A stretch of DNA of 64,000 bases from Parachryseolinea silvisoli (lineage in GTDB: Bacteria; Bacteroidota; Bacteroidia; Cytophagales; Cyclobacteriaceae), in the NCBI RefSeq assembly GCF_021190955.1, contig NZ_JAIOAO010000001.1, positions 310,001-374,000 of the forward strand. Direction: 5' to 3'. Below the pieces are notes generated by a model. The model saw only the letters and a list, made by a program, of their open reading frames with translations, was not told where the DNA came from and made no database searches. Numbering within the stretch: the first letter of the stretch is position 1; each line of letters begins with the position of its first letter. The position numbers and the translations under genes were made by a program. Shown piece by piece: positions 7,787 through 20,081 of the stretch.

Positions 7787-8776
7787 TTACCGATTCAACG
7801 CACCCAGGAATCTCTCCGGATATCGCGTCCCGGAGACCACCCCTACCGGCATGATCGCCGCCAGGCGTTGTAAGTCCTCTTTGCTTAACAGTATATTTTC
7901 AGAAGCAATGTTCTCTTCCAGGTGTTCGATCCGTTTCGAGCCGGGAATGGTGATGACATCGTCCCCTTGCGCCAGTACCCAGGCAATCGCCAGCTGCGCG
8001 GGTGTGCAGCCTTTCTCAGCAGCCATGTTTTTTACCTGGTTCACCAGCTCCAGGTTCTTGTAAAAATTGTCGCCCTGAAAACGCGGCATGTTCACCCGGC
8101 TATCTTTAATGTCTTCCGGCTTCTGGAAATCACCGCTTAAGAAGCCACGGCTCAGCGGCGCATAGGCCACCAGACCGATACCCAGCGCACGAAGTGTCGG
8201 CAATACGTCCGCTTCGATGTCACGGCTCCACAGCGAGTATTCAATTTGCAGGGCGGCAATGGGATGCACCGCGGCAGCCTTCCGGATCGATTCAGCCGAA
8301 GCTTCCGAGAGACCTATATACCGGATGACCCCTTTCTGCACAAGATCCGCCAGGGCGCCAATGGCCTCTTCGATGGGAATCTTCGGATCGACTCTCGCCG
8401 GTGTGTATAGATCTATATAATCTGTCTTCAGCCGGCGGAGGCTGTAGAATACGGTATGGCGAAGATAGTCGGGATGTGTATGCACCGGACCCGGCGCCAT
8501 ACCGCCGTTGGGCGCTGCGGTCACAAGCTGTCCCGTTTTGACGGAGAGGAATGCTTTGTCGCGTTTACCCTGAATGACCCGGCCAATCAGTTCTTCATTG
8601 TGGCCGATGGCGTAGTAGTCGGCAGTATCTAAAAAATTATGGCCCAGTTCCAGGGCCCGCTCCAGTGTGGCGATGGCTTCTTGTTCGTCCGATTGGCCGT
8701 ACGCACCGGACATGCCCATACAGCCTAATCCTACCGCGGATACTGATGGTCCGTTTGTTCCCATTGTTCTGTTCAT
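7787..8776 (-). CDS. Aldo/keto reductase, subfamily lacking the catalytic His
   Basis: A 329-residue NADPH-dependent oxidoreductase of the AKR TIM-barrel superfamily. Seen: GLGCMGMSGAYG near the N-terminus, the catalytic Asp/Tyr pair in FLDTADYY, the Lys in SVKTG, and the cofactor-binding IPGSKRIEHLEENI near the C-terminus. At the usual fourth catalytic position, where the second AKR of this window has YQHRVDP, this one has TPARVDP, so the His is Ala; I recall P-A-R as a feature of one AKR subfamily rather than decay. I use ATG 8776 (MNRTMGTNG); a TTG at 8800 is in frame. An AraC-family gene lies just upstream on the same strand and probably controls it. Confidence 0.87.
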   Translation of the reverse strand: MNRTMGTNGPSVSAVGLGCMGMSGAYGQSDEQEAIATLERALELGHNFLDTADYYAIGHNEELIGRVIQGKRDKAFLSVKTGQLVTAAPNGGMAPGPVHTHPDYLRHTVFYSLRRLKTDYIDLYTPARVDPKIPIEEAIGALADLVQKGVIRYIGLSEASAESIRKAAAVHPIAALQIEYSLWSRDIEADVLPTLRALGIGLVAYAPLSRGFLSGDFQKPEDIKDSRVNMPRFQGDNFYKNLELVNQVKNMAAEKGCTPAQLAIAWVLAQGDDVITIPGSKRIEHLEENIASENILLSKEDLQRLAAIMPVGVVSGTRYPERFLGALNR

Positions 8777-8837
8777 AGCTTCGAGTTTTTCATGCCCCAA
8801 AGGTTGACAGAACCGTCACAGAAGCGCCGGACAAAAT

Positions 8838-9692
8838 CTATTCGTTGCTGGACAAATCCTGAAAGAAGGCCGCCACGGTCTGGCCCGTGACCTTTTTAAA
8901 TAAGCGCGAGAAATAATCGGGATCGCTGAAGCCGAGCTCAAACGCAAGCTCTTTGACCGAAGTGCTTTCACCATAATATAACCGGCGCCGGGCCTCGAGG
9001 ATCAGGCGATGGGTCATGAATTCTTTCGGCGATTGACCGGAATAGTGTTTTACGATAGTATATAAGCTGTTCGGATTGAGCGCAAGCTCTTCCGCGATGG
9101 CCTCCACCTTCGGATGATCGGTCAGGTTATTTTCAACGAAGACTTTAAACGCAATGTACTTGGACAGCCTGTTGTCGACAGGGCTTTTGTCGGCGGCGAA
9201 ATACGCGGCGTTGATCTCGGTTAACAGGCTGTTCAAATGTGCCACGATCAGCTCGGGGTCGCCGTCCATCGTGCTTAATAAACCGAGCAAGATCTCCGCG
9301 ATCGGTTTAAGCCTGGCGACGGCGGCGGGTGCGAGGTGAATCTTTTGACTGTTTAGCGGGTTGACCAGGAAAGGATATTGCCGGGGCAATAGCGAAAGAC
9401 AATTCTCATCAAACCCGATCTTAAAATAGTCTCCTCCCCTTTTCTCCTTGGGCAGCTCATGAAGCTGGTTCGGCAGGATAAAAAGCAATTCGTTGCTTCC
9501 AACATCGTATGGCTGCAGGTCGATCACATGTCGCGCACTACCCTGCAGCATCAGGAGAAAGAAGTAATGTGCATTCCGGTGCGTGGCACCAAACGCAGAC
9601 ACCACCTGCGACGACAGGTGCCCAAAGCCCGGCGACACCATGCGGATAGCCAGCTTACGGTTTTGCTTAAAGCGGTCCAGAAAATGCTCCAT
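8838..9692 (-). CDS. AraC-family transcriptional regulator
   Basis: The 284-residue protein has an N-terminal cupin-like sensor half (about 1-150) and a C-terminal AraC double helix-turn-helix (about 180-280) with LALNPNSLYTIVKHYSGQSPKEF, ARRRLYYGESTSVKELAFE and the signature LGFSDPDYFSRLFKKVTGQT. It starts at 9692 (MEHFLDRFKQNRK), where GGAAAG sits 4-9 bases upstream; an ATG at 9731 is in frame but lacks a site. Members bind promoter DNA and switch on catabolic or stress genes. The next gene downstream on the same strand is the aldo/keto reductase, 61 bases away. The ligand is unknown. Confidence 0.88.
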   Translation of the reverse strand: MEHFLDRFKQNRKLAIRMVSPGFGHLSSQVVSAFGATHRNAHYFFLLMLQGSARHVIDLQPYDVGSNELLFILPNQLHELPKEKRGGDYFKIGFDENCLSLLPRQYPFLVNPLNSQKIHLAPAAVARLKPIAEILLGLLSTMDGDPELIVAHLNSLLTEINAAYFAADKSPVDNRLSKYIAFKVFVENNLTDHPKVEAIAEELALNPNSLYTIVKHYSGQSPKEFMTHRLILEARRRLYYGESTSVKELAFELGFSDPDYFSRLFKKVTGQTVAAFFQDLSSNE

Positions 9693-9913
9693 ACTTTCCG
9701 TATAGGGGTTACCAAGGTATGAATTTAGCACCGGTTATCGCGGGGCATTCCGAAGTTTGATTCTCTAAACTCGCTGCGAAGGTTATCAAATTTTTTGACG
9801 TGGCTTGGCAATGGTAAAAGATTTTGAACATTTTGAAAAGAAGCGTGGCAACCTGCAGCATGCTAAAAGATGGCGACAAAAGCCTACATTGTACTGAATT
9901 CAATTTACTGCCT

Positions 9914-11602
9914 ATGCTTTGTTATTTACGCTTTCTAACGTATGCCTCCTGTCTTTTTGGTTTTTCCGTATACGGACAGGTTGATTTTACCTCTTCCAAT
10001 CTTCCTATTCTGGTTATTGATACCCACGGCCAGGCTATTCTCGATGACCCCAAGATCACGGCCGATCTGGGCATTATTGATAACGGCCCGGGACAACGTA
10101 ATAACATGAGCGATGCCTTTAATGGATATGTCGGCAAGATCGGCATCGAGCTTCGCGGCTCCACCTCCCAGAACTTTCCAAAGAAACCGTATGGTCTGGA
10201 GTTGCGCGATGATTCTGGTGAAGGCGTCAGCTCGTCCTTGCTGGGCATGCCTGCAGAAGAGGACTGGGCGCTTGTCGCCACGTACAACGACAAAAGTTTA
10301 ATGCGCGATGCATTAGCCTATAAGCTCGGCCGCGACCTCGGGCGTTATGCGGCGCGGACACGCTTTTGCGAGTTGGTGATGAAAAAAAATGTTGTTATCG
10401 AGGGAGTTCCTGCAAAAGAGAACGTGTACATGGGAATTTACATGCTGACGGAAAAGATCAAGCGCGACAAGAACCGCGTGGATATCAGCAAGCTCGACCC
10501 GGAAGAGATTAGCGGCGACGATCTTACCGGCGGTTATATTCTAAAGATCGATAAATACACGGGCGACAGCGGAAATGGTTTCTCCTCGCAGATTGCTCCG
10601 CCAAACCGCAGTGGTAACCAGTCTGTTTCTTTCCAGTACGAATACCCTGAATACGATGAGATCGTGAGTGAGCAGCGGCAGTATATTCAAACGTTTATCC
10701 GGAATTTTGAAACTACGTTAAATGGCAGCACCTATCAGGACGAGACGAATGGTTATGCAAGGTACATCGACGTCAATTCTTTTGTCGATTTCCTGATCAT
10801 AAACGAACTCAGTAAGAATGTAGATGGATACAGGCTGAGTACGTTCATGTACAAGGATAAGGATTCCAAAGGAGGTAAGATGGTTATGGGCCCTGTATGG
10901 GATTTTAATCTTGCCTTTGGTAACGCCGACTATTGCCAGGGAGCACCGGTATCGGGATGGATGTACAATTTCAACAGCGTTTGCAGCGATGACGGATTTC
11001 TCGTTCCATTCTGGTGGAAGCGTCTGCTGATGGATCCGAATTTCAGGGAACGCCTCGCCCTGCGATGGGAGGAGTTGCGCGCCGGTGTTTTCAGTACATC
11101 GGCTATACACAGCTATATCGATTCTGTTGCCAATGTACTCGACGATGAAGCCGTGGGGCGCAATTTCGCAAAGTGGCCTGTATTGGGCGTGAAGATCTGG
11201 CCTAACTTCTATGTGGGAGATACGTACCAGCAAGAAGTTGACTGGCTGAAAGACTGGGTGCGTCAGCGCACTTCCTGGCTGGACGCCAACATGCCCAATG
11301 TCGTGACAGCGATAGGCGAGGAAGCTAGAGAGAAGAGTTTTTCCCTGCGGGCATACCCTAATCCCTTTACCAGCGAGTTGAAGCTGGAGTATGCGGTAAG
11401 TAGTCCCTGCCAGGTTACCCTGGAGCTCTTCAATTCGCTCGGCCAGCGCGTCGCGCGTATTGAACAGGATCATGTTACCCCGGGCACCCATCTTGCTGTA
11501 TTTAACCCCGCTGGCATGGGCGATGGCGTATATTACTTCAAAGCCGGTACATCCCACGATCGCAGCACGGTTATTCGTCGTGTCATAAAAGGACCTAACT
11601 AA
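9914..11602 (+). CDS. Secreted CotH-family protein with T9SS type A sorting domain
   Basis: This 562-residue protein begins with a signal peptide (residues 1 to about 21, ending FSVYGQ). A CotH kinase-like domain spans about 40-410, with LRGSTSQNFPKKPYG, the nucleotide-contact segment YNDKSLMRDALAYKLG, Y-M-G-I-Y near 175, and VMGPVWDFNLAFGN, in which the D-x-N-L-x-x-G-N is the metal-binding signature. The last 80 residues form a type IX secretion sorting domain (AYPNPFTSEL ... GVYYFKAGT ... RRVIKGPN). CotH proteins phosphorylate spore-coat or surface proteins in other phyla; here the protein is predicted to be exported to the cell surface. I use ATG 9914 because it gives a clean signal peptide; an ATG-initiated extension from 9824 does not. 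Confidence 0.87.
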   Translation: MLCYLRFLTYASCLFGFSVYGQVDFTSSNLPILVIDTHGQAILDDPKITADLGIIDNGPGQRNNMSDAFNGYVGKIGIELRGSTSQNFPKKPYGLELRDDSGEGVSSSLLGMPAEEDWALVATYNDKSLMRDALAYKLGRDLGRYAARTRFCELVMKKNVVIEGVPAKENVYMGIYMLTEKIKRDKNRVDISKLDPEEISGDDLTGGYILKIDKYTGDSGNGFSSQIAPPNRSGNQSVSFQYEYPEYDEIVSEQRQYIQTFIRNFETTLNGSTYQDETNGYARYIDVNSFVDFLIINELSKNVDGYRLSTFMYKDKDSKGGKMVMGPVWDFNLAFGNADYCQGAPVSGWMYNFNSVCSDDGFLVPFWWKRLLMDPNFRERLALRWEELRAGVFSTSAIHSYIDSVANVLDDEAVGRNFAKWPVLGVKIWPNFYVGDTYQQEVDWLKDWVRQRTSWLDANMPNVVTAIGEEAREKSFSLRAYPNPFTSELKLEYAVSSPCQVTLELFNSLGQRVARIEQDHVTPGTHLAVFNPAGMGDGVYYFKAGTSHDRSTVIRRVIKGPN

Positions 11603-11622
11603 GGCTTTCCTATATTTGGCAA

Positions 11623-12606
11623 ATGACAACCCTTGACAAACTGCTGGGAATCCGGTATCCGATCATTTTAGCACCGATGTTCCTCATCTCGAACACTCGA
11701 ATGATTATTGCCGCATTGCAAAGTGGCATAACGGCGGCGTTTCCGGCGCTTAATTATAGAACGGACGAGGAGCTTAGAGCCGCCATTCGTGCGATCCGGC
11801 AAGCATCCGATAAACCGTTTGGTGTGAATCTCATCGTAAACCAATCCAATCTTAAGTATAAATCACAACTCAAAACGTTGCTGGAGTTAAAAATTGATTT
11901 CATTATAACTTCCCTGGGTAGCCCCCAGGAAGTGATTGAGCAATGCAAGCCGTTGGGAATAAAAGTCTTTTGTGATGTTGTTGACTTGAAATACGCGAAA
12001 AAAGTTGAGGCGATGGGTGCAGACGCGTTGATTGCGGTAAACAACCGGGCAGGAGGACATGCCGGCTCAATTTCACCTTATGAACTTGTTACCCTATTAA
12101 AGAACAACTGCAGCATTCCCATAATTTCTGCGGGGGGCGTTGCGACAGGGAAAGATCTTAAACAAGTGCTCGACTGGGGTGCAGCGGGAGCATCGATCGG
12201 AACTATTTTTATCGCTTGCGAAGAATCGGATATCACACCGGAATACAAACAGGCGATGATCGATTATGGAGAAAAAGACATTGTCATGACTACGAAGCTC
12301 TCCGGCTCACCGCTCACGGTCATCAACACACCCTACGTGCAACAGCTCGGTACAAAAGCTAATCTTTTGGAGTTAATCCTCAATAGCAACAAGACCTTAA
12401 AGAAGTATGCTAAAATGCTCATTGCTTTCCGTGGGATGAAAGCGGTTGAAAAAGCTGCGTTCGGAGCTACCTATAAAACAGTGTGGTGTGCCGGCCCGGC
12501 CATTGAGCACGTAAAGCGTGTACAGCCGATCGCTGACATTATCAATACGGTCACACGACAATTTGATGAAGTTTCGAATGCGGCGCCGAACGTGCCGCCT
12601 CGCTAA
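11623..12606 (+). CDS. Nitronate monooxygenase-like flavoprotein
   Basis: The 327-residue protein follows the FMN-dependent TIM-barrel pattern of nitronate monooxygenases and the related FabK-like enoyl reductases. It has GIRYPIILAPM at the N-terminus, FGVNLIV, the NNRAGGHAGS segment with the catalytic-type His, IISAGGVATGKDL and a GAAGASIGTIF phosphate-binding loop. Nitronate monooxygenases oxidise toxic nitronates such as propionate 3-nitronate with oxygen. The gene lies 20 bases after the CotH gene on the same strand and may be cotranscribed, although the functions look unrelated. FabK can be mistaken for this family, but GGHAG favours the nitronate enzyme. Confidence 0.85.
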   Translation: MTTLDKLLGIRYPIILAPMFLISNTRMIIAALQSGITAAFPALNYRTDEELRAAIRAIRQASDKPFGVNLIVNQSNLKYKSQLKTLLELKIDFIITSLGSPQEVIEQCKPLGIKVFCDVVDLKYAKKVEAMGADALIAVNNRAGGHAGSISPYELVTLLKNNCSIPIISAGGVATGKDLKQVLDWGAAGASIGTIFIACEESDITPEYKQAMIDYGEKDIVMTTKLSGSPLTVINTPYVQQLGTKANLLELILNSNKTLKKYAKMLIAFRGMKAVEKAAFGATYKTVWCAGPAIEHVKRVQPIADIINTVTRQFDEVSNAAPNVPPR

Positions 12607-12636
12607 CGCCAGTCTCTGTGGGGCACTCCTGCAAGC

Positions 12637-12664
12637 AAAAAAGAGGGCCCCTTCACGGGGCCCT
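12637..12664 (-). terminator. Rho-independent terminator for the holin-like gene
   Basis: Read on the minus strand, AGGGCCCC (12664-12657) pairs with GGGGCCCT (12651-12644) around a 5-base loop. It is followed by six T residues (the A run at 12642-12637), after one C and T. It sits 20 bases beyond the stop of the 12684-12932 gene and could also slow readthrough from the nitronate monooxygenase side. Confidence 0.85.
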
Positions 12665-12683
12665 TACCTAACTACTCATCCGA

Positions 12684-12932
12684 CTATACATTCTCCTCCG
12701 GACCGTCGTCTGGCGCCGGCGCACCTTCCTCTTTCTCCACTGCCGTTTGACTCACTGCTGTCAACACCGTACCCGCTACGGTGAGATATCCCGCCACGGT
12801 CACGAGCACCGCCGGCACCGCCACGGGTGCGGCAATGATCGCTCCACTGGCGGCCACCAGCGACAGCCCGACCGCGCGCAGCACACGGAAGAACTTGGGC
12901 GTGGGCGCTTTTACTCTGTCTACTATGTTCAT
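12684..12932 (-). CDS. Holin-like small membrane protein
   Basis: Only 82 residues: a short basic N-terminus (MNIVDRVKAPTPKFFRVLR), then two hydrophobic segments (about 22-40, VGLSLVAASGAIIAAPVAV, and 42-62, LVTVAGYLTVAGTVLTAV), then a hydrophilic acidic tail (EKEEGAPAPDDGPEEN). Small two-helix proteins with charged tails are typical of phage holins, which pore the inner membrane, but also of many other small membrane proteins. It is on the same strand as, and downstream of, a member of an unnamed paralogous family, and has its own strong terminator. I do not recognise an exact family; holin-like is a description of topology. Confidence 0.65.
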   Translation of the reverse strand: MNIVDRVKAPTPKFFRVLRAVGLSLVAASGAIIAAPVAVPAVLVTVAGYLTVAGTVLTAVSQTAVEKEEGAPAPDDGPEENV

Positions 12933-13075
12933 GTTGCTTTATTGGTTATACATGTTACTACAATATCGGAGCCAGGGGAGCTCGATCGTGTGGCATATCA
13001 ATAGGCCTACGTGTCGAATCTCCCCATTGGTTCCGTCAGGGTAATAGGTCCTGAACAGCTCCAGCTCCATTATAC

Positions 13076-13837
13076 TTACGCTTCTGCATCAACCGCGACA
13101 ACAGCCAGTGCGTTGAACGCGCCGTCGTTGAGCGCGTACATGGCGCCGTTACATACCTGCGAGAACTCGATGCCCAGTACCACCACCAACGGGTTCACAC
13201 CACCGGCAGCCACTTGCGACGGCAGGTTGATCGCCACGGGCACTTCCAGCGTCGTCAGGGTCTCCTCGCTCTCGGCAACCACGCTGATATAGCGGTCGCC
13301 GGCAAAGTCCAGCGCCGACACGCTCGCCACCAGGTGGAAGTTTGTAGCGCCTACCGGTGCAGCGATCAGCTCGGCCGGCACAAACTGCGGCACGTTGATC
13401 GTGACCGATCCTGCGGCACGATCCACCTGCACGCTATACTGCGCCAGCAACGTCTGCCGAAGCTTACCGTCGATGTTAAACTCGAAGCCTTGCAACTTGC
13501 TCATGTCGCCGTCCACGACGTTCCGCGCGCCGCGCAAGCTCGTGGTATCGGCGTGGATCACCTCCGCGAACTTTTGCGTGAGGCGGCTGACGACCCGGCT
13601 ATCGGAAGAGTTTCGCACCAACGCGCGAAACGCTGTGCGCAGCAGCCGCCCCGCCTGGCCGGCGCGACCGAACTCGGCGCCGTTCTCCCGGGTACGGGCA
13701 AAGCTCGCTTCTGTGCGAATACGCTTTGCGTCCACGCCACCCTTTTGACGCGCCAGGTATCCATCTTGCGCGGTTTTGTAAAAAGACAAACCACCCAGTT
13801 CGCCTTTCAATAAAAGCACTCCATCTTGTCTTGCCAT
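13076..13837 (-). CDS. Unnamed paralogous family, member 1
   Basis: This 253-residue protein is not one I can name. It has no signal peptide. The first 75 residues are basic and contain LKGELGGLSFYK, RQKGG and EFGRAGQAGRLLR; the middle has SLRGARNVVDGD and LQGFEFN; the last 120 look beta-rich and hydrophobic, with repeated Val/Ala/Leu strands. The same order of motifs (G-x-LG-x-x-S-x-YK, R-x-KGG, EFG-x-x-A-x-x-GK/R, LG/RG-x-R, LQGF) occurs in the protein at 14644-15444, so the two are divergent paralogues. A cotranscribed holin-like gene follows 143 bases downstream. A phage- or tailocin-derived structural protein is one speculative reading. Confidence 0.75.
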   Translation of the reverse strand: MARQDGVLLLKGELGGLSFYKTAQDGYLARQKGGVDAKRIRTEASFARTRENGAEFGRAGQAGRLLRTAFRALVRNSSDSRVVSRLTQKFAEVIHADTTSLRGARNVVDGDMSKLQGFEFNIDGKLRQTLLAQYSVQVDRAAGSVTINVPQFVPAELIAAPVGATNFHLVASVSALDFAGDRYISVVAESEETLTTLEVPVAINLPSQVAAGGVNPLVVVLGIEFSQVCNGAMYALNDGAFNALAVVAVDAEA

Positions 13838-14052
13838 ATATACTATTCATGATTATTGATCCGTTGTGTCTGGCACACTTCGGTTAAGCCGTCGTTGCAA
13901 CAACAGCACAAAAAAGCGATGTATAGCTTGATTATGAAAGCGACACTTCCGCGGATAGCCGAAACTTCCTAAAACTTCCGGAAATGGTATAAAACTTCCG
14001 CAACGCGTTGCAGTGGATGTATCTTAAATAGTATATATGCGTATATTTGAAT

Positions 14053-14250
14053 ATGAAATTCGACCGGATCATGTTATACTCGAAAGATGTCGCGCGTCTG
14101 ACCGGCAAAAGTGAACGCCAGGCACGAACGATGATTGCCCGGATTCGCCTGGAGATAGGCAAAGCACCCGGCCAGCCTATCACCGTCCAGGAATACTGTC
14201 AGCATGCCAGGATCTCGGAAGACGAGGTCATACGCCATCTGAGTAACTAG
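14053..14250 (+). CDS. Small helix-turn-helix-like protein, mobile-element type
   Basis: The 65-residue protein (from ATG 14053, MKFDRIMLYSKDVARL) carries YSKDVARLTGKSERQARTMI, which reads as a short helix-turn-helix of the excisionase or MerR-like kind, and a second small helical part (TVQEYCQHARISEDEVIRHL). Proteins of this size and pattern are frequent in Bacteroidota accessory regions. It is divergent from the 13076-13837 gene and precedes its paralogue, so it may regulate both. A TTG two codons upstream (14047) is in frame; the ATG is preferred. Confidence 0.6.
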   Translation: MKFDRIMLYSKDVARLTGKSERQARTMIARIRLEIGKAPGQPITVQEYCQHARISEDEVIRHLSN

Positions 14251-14643
14251 CGCGCAGCGTCACACCGTGATATATAGCTGAAAATCCTTTCCTGTCACGA
14301 CCGGTTCACCTCCGGTACACCTGGAAACCACATGTAGTATCATTTCTGACAGGTTGCCAACACATCTTTTTGAAACATTTTTCCGTTAGTTTACAACGCG
14401 GACTATCGGGGGCCGGCAATGGCGAAGAAGTTTCCAAAAAGTAGCCACCTACTCCCAGTATACTTCGGGTGATCCAAACGGATGTCCTATAGATGTCCCA
14501 TAGATGTACTACGGATGTCCTTACCCTTTAAAGGGTTGGAACATCCATGGGACATCCATAGGCAGGGCGTATGGCCAGGCGAAAGGAAACTGGCACGGTC
14601 CGGCCTGGGCGCAGAACTTTGCAACCAATTTTTAAATAACAAT
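14251..14643. other. Long leader region with repeat array
   Basis: About 390 bases without a gene that I can support. The 3' half contains the 11-bp-period array with dyad symmetry described separately (14480-14557). An in-frame ATG at 14482 would extend the following gene through the array, but the encoded N-terminus has no match to the paralogue, so I treat it as untranslated. Confidence 0.55.
14480..14557. repeat. 11-bp-period repeat array with central palindrome
   Basis: Four direct units start at 14480, 14491, 14502 and 14513, each resembling GGATGTCCTAT. The perfect palindrome CCCTTTAAAGGG lies at 14524-14535. Two inverted copies follow, GGAACATCC (14538-14546) and GGGACATCC (14549-14557), again 11 bases apart. 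Units at 14513 and 14502 mirror those ending at 14546 and 14557 around one centre (14529.5). As RNA this could fold into a long imperfect hairpin; as DNA the units fall on one face of the helix. It ends 86 bases before the start of the 14644 gene. Confidence 0.85.
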
Positions 14644-15444
14644 ATGGCATTTCTGAAAGACATCACCTTTACCGGCAGCCTCGGCGATTTTAGCGCCTAT
14701 AAAATAAAAGGCTCAGACAAAATTATTCTGCGCCGAAAAGGCGGGCCCAAAAAAGAAACGGTCAACAACGCAAAAGCCTATGCGCTTAACCGCCTGCATC
14801 GGCAGGAGTTCGGTGGCAGCGCCGCGCTGGGAAAATATATACGTTTTATGCTCGGCGCCAACCGCACCGTATCAAACTACAACATTACCGCGCGACTGAA
14901 TAGCATATTAAAACATGTTAAGGGACAGGATACGGAAGGCGCGCTGGGCAAGCGTGCGTTGAGGTTGTCTTCCGTTCCGAGCCTGTTGCAAGGCTTTCCC
15001 TTAAACAAACAAAACACCTATGACACCATCATGCCTGCCACGGTACGCTGGTCTATCGCGCGGGAAACGCGCTCGGCGCACATTGAGCTGCCCGAGCTGA
15101 TTCGCGGTACTAATTTCAATCCGGCTAATCAGCAGCCTTTCTTTTGCGTCACGGCTGTGCTGGGCATCGTACCCGACATCCTTTATAACGAGGCCCGTGC
15201 AGCCTATGGCCCACCCGCATGGTTTGATGGCATGTACACGCCGGTGTCGGTATCCAGCCCGTGGTATCCGGCTAAAAGCGGGGCACCGCCCATTACGCTG
15301 GAGTTAACCGCGAACATGACGCCACCCGACGACTCGTATACACTCGTGCTCTCGATTGCTGTGCGCTTTGGCGCGCTCTACGCAAACGACAAAGTCGAAT
15401 TGCTGGACTACATGGGCGCCGCCAAAATTTTGGGAGCAATGTGA
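14644..15444 (+). CDS. Unnamed paralogous family, member 2
   Basis: This 266-residue protein shares the motif order of the 13076-13837 product: GSLGDFSAYK near residue 10, RRKGG near 30, EFGGSAALGKYIR near 58-70, LGKRALRLS near 105 and LLQGFPLN near 120. Overall identity looks low, so the copies diverged long ago or came in separately. The N-terminal part is basic (RRKGGPKKE) and the C-terminal part is beta-rich (ITLELTANM, YTLVLSIAVRFGALY). No signal peptide or enzyme motif is visible. I start at ATG 14644 because the paralogue alignment begins there; the 54 residues encoded upstream look like translated repeat. Function unknown. Confidence 0.75.
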   Translation: MAFLKDITFTGSLGDFSAYKIKGSDKIILRRKGGPKKETVNNAKAYALNRLHRQEFGGSAALGKYIRFMLGANRTVSNYNITARLNSILKHVKGQDTEGALGKRALRLSSVPSLLQGFPLNKQNTYDTIMPATVRWSIARETRSAHIELPELIRGTNFNPANQQPFFCVTAVLGIVPDILYNEARAAYGPPAWFDGMYTPVSVSSPWYPAKSGAPPITLELTANMTPPDDSYTLVLSIAVRFGALYANDKVELLDYMGAAKILGAM

Positions 15445-15500
15445 TGGATAAAACTACTTTTTTGAGCGACGTTCCATAGGTCTGAGAACGCAGGTGTAAA

Positions 15501-15950
15501 TCAGGCTTGTCTGAGTAAACGTTGAATCTCCCTGCACAATTGGGGCGAAACGTCGTTGCTTTTCACCTTCGAGATCACGATCTCCAGCATGGCTTTTATC
15601 AACTTCACACTATCCGGTTTTGTAACAAAACAAAGCGCGCCTAAATCGAACGCGGTTCTTTTTTCTTTTTCGCCGGATGATGTCGAATATATAATTACCG
15701 GGATATCATCATACGTACTGTCGCCCTTCAGTTTTCTCAGCACATCCCATCCATTCATGACCGGCATATTAATATCGAGAAAAATTATATTGGGTCTATT
15801 CGCGTCATCCGAGAGCGCTTCGATAGCCTCCCCGCCGTCTTCGACACCTTCGTATACCACGTTGGCGTCGACCGAGGCCAATGTATCGGAAAAAATTTCG
15901 CGATCGTCTCTATCATCGTCCGCGAGGAGAATCTTAGTAGCTTTAGACAT
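15501..15950 (-). CDS. Single-domain response regulator
   Basis: A 149-residue receiver domain without an output domain. Seen: the acidic cluster LLADDDRDD (Mg binding), the phospho-acceptor Asp in IIFLDINMP (about residue 59), the switch Ser/Thr in IIYSTSS and the conserved Lys in FVTKPDS. It starts one base after the stop of the large hybrid kinase at 15952, so it is cotranscribed and probably translationally coupled. It is the natural candidate to accept phosphoryl groups from one of that kinase's two transmitter modules, like the Rcp1-type receivers paired with phytochrome-like kinases. Confidence 0.92.
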   Translation of the reverse strand: MSKATKILLADDDRDDREIFSDTLASVDANVVYEGVEDGGEAIEALSDDANRPNIIFLDINMPVMNGWDVLRKLKGDSTYDDIPVIIYSTSSGEKEKRTAFDLGALCFVTKPDSVKLIKAMLEIVISKVKSNDVSPQLCREIQRLLRQA

Positions 15951-15951
15951 A

Positions 15952-19758
<3,807 letters not shown>

Positions 19759-20081
19759 GCAGTTTACCGTAAGAGCGTGACATATGAATGCGGGAAGATG
19801 GCCAATAAATGCTTTAAATACAACGGATCCCTGATGGCGCGGAACTGCTCCCGGAAAGTCTTCGGATGGACCGGTGGGATATCGACACAACGGCGGTACT
19901 TTTGGGGCATGGCATACTATTTTCCAGCCGAAATCGACATCTGAAAGATAAAACAGGGAGAATCCGTTCTGCAAATTGTTCAGGATTGTAAGAAAGCCGG
20001 AAGGTAGTTTGACATAAATGCCAGTCGATCGTGTAACCCGGCATCTGTAACAATCACGTAGAGCACGAAGAGGAATTCAAC

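Noticed and set aside
11611-11618. TATATTTG matching the TAnnTTTG promoter element before the nitronate monooxygenase gene
   Set aside because: It ends 4 bases before ATG, which would put the RNA start inside the start codon, and no TTTG element lies at the proper distance. The same applies to TATATTTG at 14042-14049.
10718-11629. Open frame of about 300 codons opposite the CotH gene
   Set aside because: It is antisense to a well-supported gene with a sorting domain and carries no recognisable domain.
14482-14643. Upstream in-frame extension of the 14644 gene
   Set aside because: The extension is translated repeat sequence, and the paralogue at 13837 begins at the residue matching 14644.
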